Positions 14,037-21,755 of a stretch of DNA of 35,160 bases are shown in pieces (the stretch's first letter is position 1; every line of letters starts with the position of its first letter). Origin of the DNA: Bradyrhizobium campsiandrae (GTDB lineage: Bacteria > Pseudomonadota > Alphaproteobacteria > Rhizobiales > Xanthobacteraceae). The stretch spans positions 1 to 35,160 of the forward strand of contig NZ_JAANIH010000084.1 of NCBI RefSeq assembly GCF_014529705.1, written 5' to 3'. The position numbers and the translations under genes are program-made. Under the pieces are notes generated by a model. The model did no database searches. It worked only from the letters and a program-made list of their open reading frames with translations, and was not told the DNA's origin.

Positions 14037-15063
14037 GCGTCTGCTCCAGTTCGCTCTTCAACGCGAGCCCGTTCAGGCGACCGACGTTTTTCCAGTGCGT
14101 AAGGTCCTCACATACCTCGTAGATGTCCTGTCCGCTCGAGTCGGGATACCCGGTCTCGGCCAACTTGTAGGCGATGGTCTCCTCGACCTTAAAGCCGGCG
14201 TCGTTCGTGACAGCGATGTTCACGGAAACGGCCGTGAGATCTACGACCGAGCGCATGAAGCGCGAACAGTACATGCGTTCGCAGTGACACTTCATCGTTC
14301 GTTTGAATATCTCGTCGAGCAGGTACACGCCTGATGTCGCACCCGGCGAACCCTTCGCGAAGGTCCGGACGGCCTTGCTGACCGGCATCTCGAACTGGAA
14401 CCGGACTTCCCGCGAGGGTCCGTCGATCGAAACGTTCTGCAGGGCGAGCGCGTACTCGTGGAAGATCTCGCTGCCGCCGAGTAGACCGAGGTGGGCGGTG
14501 TATCGCGCCGCGCGTTCCGAATCCTCCGCCAGTTCGTCTGCGAATTTGAGGATCGCGGCCAACAGTTGAGGCCTTACTGTGGTCTGCGCGATGTCGTATG
14601 TGCGCTGCATGTCGCTGAGCTTGTCTTTCCGCTCGCCGCCGTGGGCCTTGGCGATGTCGTAGATCAGGCGCTGCTCGATGGTGTCTGGTGGAAGCGTCGC
14701 CCGGTTCCGCTCCATGATCTGCCACGACTTCTCTTCGTGCCTGTCTCGACCGAAGATGTTGCCGACATCGTGGAATTGCGCTGCGCAAAGCAAGATGTAC
14801 GCTTCGTAGGCCGTTATGAAGCCATCGCCAGCGGACAGCAGGTCGGAGATGCGCGATATCAGCTTGCGGATGTGGTCCGGACCGTGGTCGGTCAGGTATC
14901 CGCCGTCCATCCGGTTAGCCGTCGTCGTGACTTCCCGATGCAACGGTTCGAGGTTGGACGCCAAGGCAGCGTAGTTCGCTTGATAGGCGAAACTCCGCTT
15001 CGGCAGATTTCCGACGGGCTGCGAAAGCAGCCAATCGGCCAATGTTTTACCGTCCAAATCCAT
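14026..15063 (-). CDS. HD-domain phosphohydrolase of a conflict-system type
   Basis: The protein has 345 residues from the ATG at 15063; a TTG one codon upstream is possible. HD proteins hydrolyse phosphate esters in nucleotides, cyclic nucleotides or (p)ppGpp using bound metal. Metal ligands are visible: TDHGPDH (His60, His64), QFHDVGN (His98, Asp99), His109, His141 in AKAHGGE and Asp176 in KFADELAEDSERA. The order and spacing fit the HD-CE subgroup described from bacterial conflict systems, a recognition from memory. After residue 200 a beta-rich domain follows with Cys-His-Cys (KCHCERMYC). It is the first gene of the four-gene operon. A copy of the HipB palindrome lies 27-40 bases upstream, so expression is probably repressed by HipB. 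Confidence 0.82.
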   Translation of the reverse strand: MDLDGKTLADWLLSQPVGNLPKRSFAYQANYAALASNLEPLHREVTTTANRMDGGYLTDHGPDHIRKLISRISDLLSAGDGFITAYEAYILLCAAQFHDVGNIFGRDRHEEKSWQIMERNRATLPPDTIEQRLIYDIAKAHGGERKDKLSDMQRTYDIAQTTVRPQLLAAILKFADELAEDSERAARYTAHLGLLGGSEIFHEYALALQNVSIDGPSREVRFQFEMPVSKAVRTFAKGSPGATSGVYLLDEIFKRTMKCHCERMYCSRFMRSVVDLTAVSVNIAVTNDAGFKVEETIAYKLAETGYPDSSGQDIYEVCEDLTHWKNVGRLNGLALKSELEQTHVQ

Positions 15064-15081
15064 CAAACGACCCCGCGCCGT

Positions 15082-15357
15082 TCATAGGATACCCGAGCGG
15101 GAAATGCCACGCCGCCGCAATCTTTTGTGGGAGCATGGTATTCCCGGGTTTTCGCGTTGTGACGCCGTGGCGCGCTCAAGGCCGGTAACCCACCGCCCGC
15201 AAAGTCGGCAAACTCGGGGAGTCTGACTCAGCCGCAGCAGGCGTCCGGATGCCGGGGTCGGGACTGCCGCCGTCGGCGCAGGCGCCCTGCAGGAGCGAAA
15301 GGTGCGCCCCTTGCCGACGGCAGCGGCAATCCGGTCCATTTGCTTCCTGGTCGGCAT
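15082..15357 (-). CDS. small basic protein ORF behind a LexA-type box, uncertain
   Basis: The 91-codon ORF begins MPTRKQMDRIAAAVGKG and is rich in Arg, Ala and Pro. The first 20 residues look protein-like (an amphipathic, basic helix); the rest resembles non-coding translation. No good ribosome site is visible. A GTTC-N7-GTTC box lies 36 bases upstream, suggesting SOS control if the gene is real. A broken copy of the same sequence lies at 8903-9125, with the start codon and frame lost. The 3' end of the ORF runs across the HipB-type operator and stops 19 bases before the HD gene. It may be a decayed gene whose start region is kept. Function unknown. Confidence 0.3.
   Translation of the reverse strand: MPTRKQMDRIAAAVGKGRTFRSCRAPAPTAAVPTPASGRLLRLSQTPRVCRLCGRWVTGLERATASQRENPGIPCSHKRLRRRGISRSGIL
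15090..15103. promoter_or_regulatory. fifth HipB-type operator, upstream of the HD/ATPase operon
   Basis: TACCCGAGCGGGAA matches the hipBA operators in 13 of 14 positions. It lies 27-40 bases upstream of the HD gene start, where the promoter is expected; a weak TGGCAT-17-TATGAA on the minus strand would place it between -35 and -10. It is 6.3 kb from the hipBA operators. Confidence 0.62.
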
Positions 15358-15400
15358 GTGCCAGCTGGCGGGCGATCGGTCATGCCGAACTAGAACATAT
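15229..15400. repeat. right copy of a diverged direct repeat
   Basis: This is the partner of 8903-9125 in the same orientation. It keeps an open minus-strand frame (start 15357), and its upstream end runs into the LexA-type box. The two copies enclose thyX and the HD/ATPase/methyltransferase operon (about 6 kb). Confidence 0.6.
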
Positions 15401-15407
15401 TGCGAAC
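15393..15407. promoter_or_regulatory. candidate LexA (SOS) box, GTTC-N7-GTTC type
   Basis: The plus strand reads GAACATATTGCGAAC, i.e. GTTCGCAATATGTTC on the minus strand, exactly the alphaproteobacterial LexA pattern. It lies upstream of the minus-strand ORF starting at 15357. It is also about 300 bases upstream of the small ORF and druM on the other strand, so it could act in either direction. From 15408 to 15703 no gene is seen. Confidence 0.5.
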
Positions 15408-15703
15408 ATTAGTGTCGATCCCCTTTGCCGGGATAGTGGAAATGGGATGTTCGGGCGCGACTAAAGTAAAAACGATTGCGCTTGCGGGACGATTCAACCC
15501 ATGCGACGATTCTGCTGCTTTCGCGGGCACTCGGAGTTCCTAGAAAGCAGCGAGATCGATTTGGCTGGGTCATTTTCGCCGACTTCTACATTGCCGACGA
15601 ACGTCATGCGCGGAGCGCTGAGCATCAGGGAGGACATCACACCCCTGCGGTTCTAACGGCGAATTAGGAGGGAAGGAAGCCAGCCTTAGGCTGAGGTAGG
15701 GGC

Positions 15704-15808
15704 ATGGGCATTTTGGAAGCGACCGGCAGACCAGAGCGGATTGTAGCCGCCTGGCGTCTTGCTGCGTCCGGACTCATGATGGCCGCCGTGGGCTGGAGGG
15801 CCATCTAA
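15704..15808 (+). CDS. possible 34-codon ORF coupled to druM
   Basis: The frame encodes 34 residues starting MGILEATGRPERIVAAW and ending in an Ala/Leu/Met-rich helix followed by GWRAI. GAGG and GGTAGGGG precede the ATG. Its TAA (15806-15808) ends one base before the druM GTG (15810), and the druM ribosome site GGAGGG is inside this ORF. The geometry suggests a leader peptide or a translationally coupled small subunit. There is no homology argument, and chance ORFs of this length are common. Confidence 0.35.
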   Translation: MGILEATGRPERIVAAWRLAASGLMMAAVGWRAI

Positions 15809-15809
15809 G

Positions 15810-17039
15810 GTGCCGAGCTATCTTGAGTTCTTCGCAGGCGGTGGAATGGTGCGCGCCGGACTTGGGGGCCGGTGGAAATGCCAGTTCGCGAACGACTTCG
15901 ATCCTTTGAAGGTCCAAGTCTACTCGGACAATTGGGGCGAAAAGGAAATCCTGGAGGACGATATCCATAAGGTCGAAGCCGCCGACCTCGGGCGGCGCGC
16001 CGACCTGGCGTGGGCTTCTTTTCCTTGTCAGGACCTCTCGACTGCTGGCAACGGACTGGGGCTCGGCCAAGCGAACGGCCGCGATCGAACGCGATCCGGA
16101 ACGTTCTGGGCGTTCATCGACCTCATGAAAAAATTGAAGGCGAACGGCCGCCTGCCCCGCATCGTCGTGCTGGAGAACGTCGTCGGGCTCCTGACCATCA
16201 ACGGCGGCGAGGAATTCAAGGCAGTCATCGCCGCGCTCGACCGGTTGGGAATGCGCGCCGGCGCCGCCGTCGTGGACGCTCGACACTTCGTTCCGCAGTC
16301 ACGACAGAGGGTCTTCATCGTCGCCGTTTCAAAGACCGCGAAGGTTGCTGACGCGCTCGTTCGCGACGAACCGCACCCGATCTGGCACCCGGATCCTTTG
16401 GTGAAGGCCGTCGGCAAGCTCTCGGGCCATTGCCGCGAGCAGTGGATGTGGCTCAATCTCGGCGCGCCGCCCGAACTGAAGAAGACCCTGAACAAGATCG
16501 TCAAGAACAAGCCCGTCGGCGTCGAATGGCATGCGCCGGCGGAGACGAAGCGCCTCCTGGCGATGATGTCGGACGCGCACAAGAAGAAACTGGCTGAGGC
16601 TAGGAACTCCGGCAAGCGCATGGTCGGAACGCTCTCGCTGCGGATGCGGCCCTCGCGCGGCAAGACCGTTCAGCGGACCGAGATCTGCTTCCGAGGTCTG
16701 GCCGGTTGCCTCCGGACGCCCAAAGGCGGCGGATCGCGGCCCCGCGTCATCGTCGTCAGGGGCGGCAACGTGCGGACGCGCCTCCTTGCGCCCTTGGAGG
16801 CGGCTTCGCTGATGGGATTGAAGGCCAGCTATCGACTGCCTGAAGTCTACGAGTACGCGTTCAGGGTCATCGGCGACGGCGTGGCGGTGCCTGTCGTCTC
16901 GTTCCTGCGCGGAAAGCTCCTGACGCCGCTGCTGCGTTCGATCAAGAAGTCTGGCGGGGCCGAGGCGTCCAGGCCCAAGCAGACTGCGCGAGGGGCCGAC
17001 CAAAGAAGCCGTCGCGGCCAGCTGGAGCTTCGCATCTGA
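15810..17039 (+). CDS. druM: Druantia type II cytosine-C5 methyltransferase DruM
   Basis: The protein has 409 residues, starting with GTG after GGAGGG (15795-15800). It methylates cytosine C5, presumably marking host DNA as self for the Druantia system. Motif I is LEFFAGGGMVRAGLG (5-19), a variant of the usual DLFSG form. The catalytic motif is SFPCQDLSTAG (Cys73). ENV is at 122-124, and QSRQRVFIV (163-171) is motif VIII. The C-terminal part has the RVIGDGVAVPV form of motif X. A basic tail rich in Lys/Arg ends the protein. It differs clearly from the other C5 methyltransferase at 10199-11245. It is the first gene of a tightly packed operon with druF two bases downstream, which is the main reason for the Druantia name. 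Confidence 0.88.
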   Translation: MPSYLEFFAGGGMVRAGLGGRWKCQFANDFDPLKVQVYSDNWGEKEILEDDIHKVEAADLGRRADLAWASFPCQDLSTAGNGLGLGQANGRDRTRSGTFWAFIDLMKKLKANGRLPRIVVLENVVGLLTINGGEEFKAVIAALDRLGMRAGAAVVDARHFVPQSRQRVFIVAVSKTAKVADALVRDEPHPIWHPDPLVKAVGKLSGHCREQWMWLNLGAPPELKKTLNKIVKNKPVGVEWHAPAETKRLLAMMSDAHKKKLAEARNSGKRMVGTLSLRMRPSRGKTVQRTEICFRGLAGCLRTPKGGGSRPRVIVVRGGNVRTRLLAPLEAASLMGLKASYRLPEVYEYAFRVIGDGVAVPVVSFLRGKLLTPLLRSIKKSGGAEASRPKQTARGADQRSRRGQLELRI

Positions 17040-17041
17040 AA

Positions 17042-19612
17042 ATGACGGTGGCCCTCCCATACACGTATCTGGAATGGGAGATCGCTCTAACGCGCCACTT
17101 CTTGTCTATCGGCCAGGGAGACGCTTCTCCGCTTCGATCTTTCGAAGTCACGGACTACACCCTGACGGAGGCGGTCGGCCAAAAATACACGGATCGGGAA
17201 CGGGTGATCGAGGCCTTCCGCTCGACTTTGGCGGACAAGCAGGATGCGCTCGTAAAGGCGCTGCAGCGTGGAGAATATCGCAGATATTCGGGCGACGAGA
17301 TTCCGGGCTGCTTCGCATATTTGGCGCTTACGATGCTGGTCGAGGGAATGATCGATCCCGACGCGAGCGGCCACGCGTTCCGGCCCAAGCTGGCCTCATT
17401 TCTCAAATTGGACCGCACCTTCCCGCACCTTCCCGGCATCAACCGCATGTGGCTGGACCTCGACGCCTGGCTCAAGGACAGGGCGGCGAGAGGATCGCCT
17501 TTCCGCGTGCTCGACCTGCCGCCCGAGGATGAATGGCGAACGCAGATCGGATACTCGGTGCACATGTCTTTTCCTTCCAGGAAAGACAAGCAGGTGGTCC
17601 AGAACTTCCTTTCCGAAAACCGCGACGCGCTGTCCAGTCCGCTCGACTTCCTGGACCGGTTCAGGCGCGTCGCGGACGGCTCCAAGTCGTCCGCATATCT
17701 GAAGTCGGCTTACAGCGATTTCGCGCGCAGCTATCTCGCCGGGCATCGCGTGCTGTCCGATCATCGCTTCTGGCGTCTGGTTCAGGCAATCAGCTTGGGC
17801 AGGAAGACGTCGTCGACGTTCGAGCTCTTGCTCGAGATGGTCCACGACGAGGACAATCTCTGGTCGTTCTTAGTCTCCGACCTGACGACCGGCCGCGGGC
17901 TCGGGTCTCACGCAACGCTCGCCAAGGCCCTTGTCGCATGCGCCGCCGTGGAGGGACACGATCTGACGCATGCCATCGATCTCGGCGTGGTCTTCTTCCA
18001 TCAGACTGGGCATGCCCGCTGGGAAGCGATGCCGTCTCTCGCCGACGGCCCCAGCAAGGTCATCGTAGGCCTGTCGCCGCGGGTCGCTGGCAAGATCGGC
18101 GCGAAGCTGGGGGCGCTGGAGCAGAGCGGCGATTGGGCCCTCACACGCATCGTGCCGTCCGGCAAGGCGCACGACGTCATCAGCGCCATGATCAAGCTTC
18201 CGTCGGCGGGAGAGCAGATCAGGAGCGTGCGGGTGTTCGGCGGAGTGCGCAGCGCCGGCGAGTGGCTTGGCAGGCCTCGTGTTCTGCCGAACGTTGCTGC
18301 CGATGCATGTGGTCTGTCGATCGCGCCTCGCGGCGGCGCGGCTAACCTCTCGGTCTCATGCGAGGAGAAGTCTCCCGGGACCTATGCGATCAGGAGCGAA
18401 CGCGCCCTCCAGGGGGCGTACGTGGTGCAATCGGCCGCCGACGCGACCGGCGCATCTCCGTCTTGGTCGCGCAGCCTCACTTTCGTTCGCGACGCGCACG
18501 TTCACCGTTCGATAGGCGAGGCAAAGGGCGCATCAGTCCCGGAATGGAGCGATGTCGTCGCCATGCAGGATAAGGTCGCCTCACCGCCTCGGGGATGGAG
18601 CGACATCGACCCCCCGCTCGATGATCTCATCGAGGCCGTATACGCGGGTGGAGGATCGTCCGGCTGGTCGGAGGCCGAGCTCGTGCCGATGCTCTCCGAC
18701 ATCCTCTCCGGCGAAGCCAGCCCGTGGGACGTCCTGCGGAGCCTTCAGGAGGCGGCCACGATCGAGCCGATCCTGAGGCCGGGATGGAAGGGGCGCACTT
18801 GGATGCTGCGCCGGCCGACCATCGCGCCGCTGGGACCGCCCGCGGCCGGACTTGTCGTCGTCGATGGTTGCGTCGGCGCGCGTCTGGCTGAGGACTTTAG
18901 GGATGCCGTCGCAGCGATGGGCGGCCAGCCGTTCCGATCAGGCGGGGTGGCGCGTTGGTCTCCGCCGCTCCTCGGCGCGGCTTCCGTGCAGCCCGACGAG
19001 CTTGCCGCGCGCCTTCGTTGGATGGTGGACTCGCCGAAGGTGGCAGGTAAAGCGCCGGCGTCGTTCGTCCGGACGCCGATCAGCCACGAGTTCTATGCTC
19101 CAGCGTCCTTCTGGTCATGGAAGCGCGGCCATTTCGTCACGGCCCGCGACGACGACCGCGAGCCGGTGCGCCTGGTCCGCTGGAAAAGCGTCGCCGACCG
19201 TGATCACGATGTCTACGTGGTCTCCGCCCGAGGAGGGGAAGCCAGGTTCCTCTCCAGGCAGGCGGCGATTGCGTATGCTCACGTCACTCGCCGCGCCGCG
19301 ATGTTCAGCTTCGAGGCAGGGACACTTGTCCGGTCCGCCAGCGAGGGCGCGCTTCCAGGGCCGATCTCCTCCTGGCTACGCTACCGGAATCTCGCGAATG
19401 CAGGCTCGTCCGGCAAGCGGCATTATGCGTATCCCGCAGCGGCGACGGACCTCCCAAGACTCCAGAGCCTGCTTCCGAACATCGTCCAAGCCGATGCGGC
19501 CGGGTCAGCGCACGATGCGGCGCTCGCCGTGCGTAGGTCGCGCGACGGGGCGCGCCTGCTTTGGATCAGAGACAGCGTAAAGGCGGCGCGCGTGTTGCCG
19601 CCGGTTGGGTAG
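17042..19612 (+). CDS. druF: Druantia type II protein DruF
   Basis: The protein has 856 residues. No catalytic motif is seen. The name rests on gene order (druM, this gene, druG, druE), on size, and on my recollection of the family. It reads as a soluble multi-domain protein: a helical N-terminal part (about 1-260), a central alpha/beta region, and a C-terminal third (about 560-856) rich in Trp/Arg/Ser (PTIAPLGPPAAGLVVVDG, SPPLLGAASVQPDELAARL, SFWSWKRGHFVTARDDD). The latter could bind nucleic acid or act as a degenerate winged-helix/nuclease-like platform. The start codon lies 2 bases after the druM stop. Its stop (19610-19612) lies within 8 bases of the preferred druG start, so the genes are coupled. 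Role within the complex unknown. Confidence 0.75.
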   Translation: MTVALPYTYLEWEIALTRHFLSIGQGDASPLRSFEVTDYTLTEAVGQKYTDRERVIEAFRSTLADKQDALVKALQRGEYRRYSGDEIPGCFAYLALTMLVEGMIDPDASGHAFRPKLASFLKLDRTFPHLPGINRMWLDLDAWLKDRAARGSPFRVLDLPPEDEWRTQIGYSVHMSFPSRKDKQVVQNFLSENRDALSSPLDFLDRFRRVADGSKSSAYLKSAYSDFARSYLAGHRVLSDHRFWRLVQAISLGRKTSSTFELLLEMVHDEDNLWSFLVSDLTTGRGLGSHATLAKALVACAAVEGHDLTHAIDLGVVFFHQTGHARWEAMPSLADGPSKVIVGLSPRVAGKIGAKLGALEQSGDWALTRIVPSGKAHDVISAMIKLPSAGEQIRSVRVFGGVRSAGEWLGRPRVLPNVAADACGLSIAPRGGAANLSVSCEEKSPGTYAIRSERALQGAYVVQSAADATGASPSWSRSLTFVRDAHVHRSIGEAKGASVPEWSDVVAMQDKVASPPRGWSDIDPPLDDLIEAVYAGGGSSGWSEAELVPMLSDILSGEASPWDVLRSLQEAATIEPILRPGWKGRTWMLRRPTIAPLGPPAAGLVVVDGCVGARLAEDFRDAVAAMGGQPFRSGGVARWSPPLLGAASVQPDELAARLRWMVDSPKVAGKAPASFVRTPISHEFYAPASFWSWKRGHFVTARDDDREPVRLVRWKSVADRDHDVYVVSARGGEARFLSRQAAIAYAHVTRRAAMFSFEAGTLVRSASEGALPGPISSWLRYRNLANAGSSGKRHYAYPAAATDLPRLQSLLPNIVQADAAGSAHDAALAVRRSRDGARLLWIRDSVKAARVLPPVG

Positions 19613-19619
19613 GTGCCAA

Positions 19620-21755
19620 GTGTCAAACGACAGCAACTTCGTGGTGGGCGTCTGCACGAGGACTCAGGGGCCGTCGGCCTTCGTCGAGGTGCGTGCGCAG
19701 TCGATCGAAGGCGCGATCACGGACATATCGGCGTCGTCCCATAATCTCTTCGGCAGAAGCGGCGAGATCGAGGTCAGGGCGGTGCGCCCCGCGCTGAAGC
19801 CGGGAGACTGGGTGCTCGCGCGTCCCACGCTCGAAGGTCCTCCGAAACGGCAGCGTTACGTCGCAGCGTCAGGCAAGCGGCTCGTCCCCTTCGAGGATCT
19901 GTCCGGCCTCTACGCGCCGGAAGCGGCCCGCAGGCTGCTGGTCGAAACCGGGCGCCAGGACGGCTTCGCGGGCGACAAGATCTTCCGCATCAGCGCGTCC
20001 GACATGATCGAGGTGCGGATGGCGGTCTCGTCCGATGGACGCTCGCGGATCGTCGATCCAAAAGACCTGAGGTCGCTGCCGCTCTGGTCCTACCAGGCGG
20101 ACGCGCACATCCGTGTGCCGACCTCGACCGGCCATCTCGACCTCCTCGCCAAGGATGCCGCGGCGTCGCAGAGCGGGGTCGTCAACTGGAGCACGGACGC
20201 CGACTTCCTGGCGCAAGTCATTCAAAGCCTGGCAAGCGAGCGCGCGGAAGACGGCGCCCTAAATCAGGTGGCGACGCTCCTGTCTGGCCACGTCGCGAGG
20301 CTCGAGAACTCGCTCTCGGAGGCCGAGCGGCTCGATCCACGGGTTGGGCAGGAGATCATGCGCTCGAGACGGCTCGCCGACGTCATGAAGTCGCGCGACG
20401 ACCTGCTCCGCGACTTCATGAACGTCCTTCGCTCGGATCCGGAAGTAAGGGCGCAGCTGACCGCCCGCATCGAGGAGCTCGCGACGGAAGCTGCTCAAGC
20501 CAGAAGCGAGACCCTCGTCCAGGAACGCACGGCCGCGCTCGAAGCCGACCTGAAGGAACGTCGCGCGGGCGGCGAGGCTGAGATAGCCGCAACGCTCCGC
20601 GAGCTTGAGGCGGCCGAGCTGGCCTCGATGACTGCGCGCCTGAAAACGGCAGAAGAGGCCGCGCTGGCGGGCATTTCGGCGAAGAAAGCAGAAGTCGAGA
20701 CCGAGGTCGAGCTCCTCGCGGAGAGAAGTGCGCAGATCGAGGCGCAGAACGCCGCCGAGGGCGCCCGTCTCGCCGAAACGCAGCTGCTGCTGCGAACGCT
20801 CGACGCCGAACTCGCGAGCCGAAAGGACGAGATCGACCGCATCGTCCGCATCGAGTCGCTGCTGCACGCCCGAGGGAATGCGCCGGCGGAGAGAGCGCGG
20901 ATTCCAGGGATCCGGCCCGTCAACGATGCGAAGCCGATCGCGATCGGCGAACTAGCGGCCTGGGTCGAAGCCAGCAAACTGCTGTCGGCGGCAGGCAAGC
21001 ATCTCTGCGTTCGGGCCCTGACCGACCTGCTTTCTGGCAGCCTGCCTGTGCTCAGCGGGAGCGAGGTCGACGATTTCGTCGCGCTGCTGGCGGCGGCGGT
21101 CGGCGGAGGAAGGCATGTCTCGTTCGATTGCGACCCGACGGTGATCACGTTCGACGATCTCTGGGTCCGTCCCGCCGGCGGGGCGCCAACCGCGCTGGGC
21201 GAAGCAGTCACCGAGTGCGTCGGTCAGGGCGTGGTTCGCGTCTGCGTGCTCCGAAACATCGACCGGTCTGCCGCGCATCTCTGGGTGGAGACGCTGGCGG
21301 ACAAGCTTCGCAGCGGCGTCATCCCTGAAAACATGCTGATCTGCCTGACGTTCGCGGAGCCGCCTAGCGAGGCGCTGGCAGAGGCTCTCAAGCGGCTCCC
21401 GTCCATCCACACGAGCGGCGCGATGGAGAAGGCCGGCGTCATTGCCGCGCTTGCGCGATCGTCTGCCGATCGCCTTGAGCGGCGCATCGAAATGTCGACG
21501 ATCGAGCCAGCGTCCGGGCCCGCAGCCGCCGAAGCGGCCGGGAAGCTTCTGGTCAAAGACGTGCAGATCGGTTTCGCGGACGTCGACTGGTTCGCTCGCC
21601 TGGTGACGGTCGCCTCCGCGCTCCTCAAGAAAGACGCGGAAGATTTCATCCTCGCGGCGGCCCGCCGACGGGCGGCGGCCGAGAAGGGCGGCGCACCGAG
21701 CAACGGAAAGCCGGGTCTGCGCGTGATCGAGTCCGGAGGCGCGTCGAATGCTTGA
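19620..21755 (+). CDS. druG: Druantia type II coiled-coil protein DruG
   Basis: The protein has about 711 residues from GTG at 19620, which has GGTAGGTG upstream. A TTG at 19605 overlapping druF would add 5 residues. The N-terminal ~170 residues are beta-rich (VGVCTRTQGPSAFVEVRAQ and onward). The region about 215-420 is a long charged coiled coil full of Ala, Glu, Arg and Leu heptads (LENSLSEAERLD, TLRELEAAELASMTARLKT, ELLAERSAQIEAQNA). A C-terminal alpha/beta domain (about 430-640) resembles a degenerate P-loop fold with VRVCVLRNIDRS and MLICLTFAEPP strands but no clear Walker A. It probably forms an oligomeric scaffold linking DruF to the DruE helicase. It overlaps druE by 8 bases, and the druE ribosome site lies inside its last codons. 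Confidence 0.76.
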   Translation: MSNDSNFVVGVCTRTQGPSAFVEVRAQSIEGAITDISASSHNLFGRSGEIEVRAVRPALKPGDWVLARPTLEGPPKRQRYVAASGKRLVPFEDLSGLYAPEAARRLLVETGRQDGFAGDKIFRISASDMIEVRMAVSSDGRSRIVDPKDLRSLPLWSYQADAHIRVPTSTGHLDLLAKDAAASQSGVVNWSTDADFLAQVIQSLASERAEDGALNQVATLLSGHVARLENSLSEAERLDPRVGQEIMRSRRLADVMKSRDDLLRDFMNVLRSDPEVRAQLTARIEELATEAAQARSETLVQERTAALEADLKERRAGGEAEIAATLRELEAAELASMTARLKTAEEAALAGISAKKAEVETEVELLAERSAQIEAQNAAEGARLAETQLLLRTLDAELASRKDEIDRIVRIESLLHARGNAPAERARIPGIRPVNDAKPIAIGELAAWVEASKLLSAAGKHLCVRALTDLLSGSLPVLSGSEVDDFVALLAAAVGGGRHVSFDCDPTVITFDDLWVRPAGGAPTALGEAVTECVGQGVVRVCVLRNIDRSAAHLWVETLADKLRSGVIPENMLICLTFAEPPSEALAEALKRLPSIHTSGAMEKAGVIAALARSSADRLERRIEMSTIEPASGPAAAEAAGKLLVKDVQIGFADVDWFARLVTVASALLKKDAEDFILAAARRRAAAEKGGAPSNGKPGLRVIESGGASNA

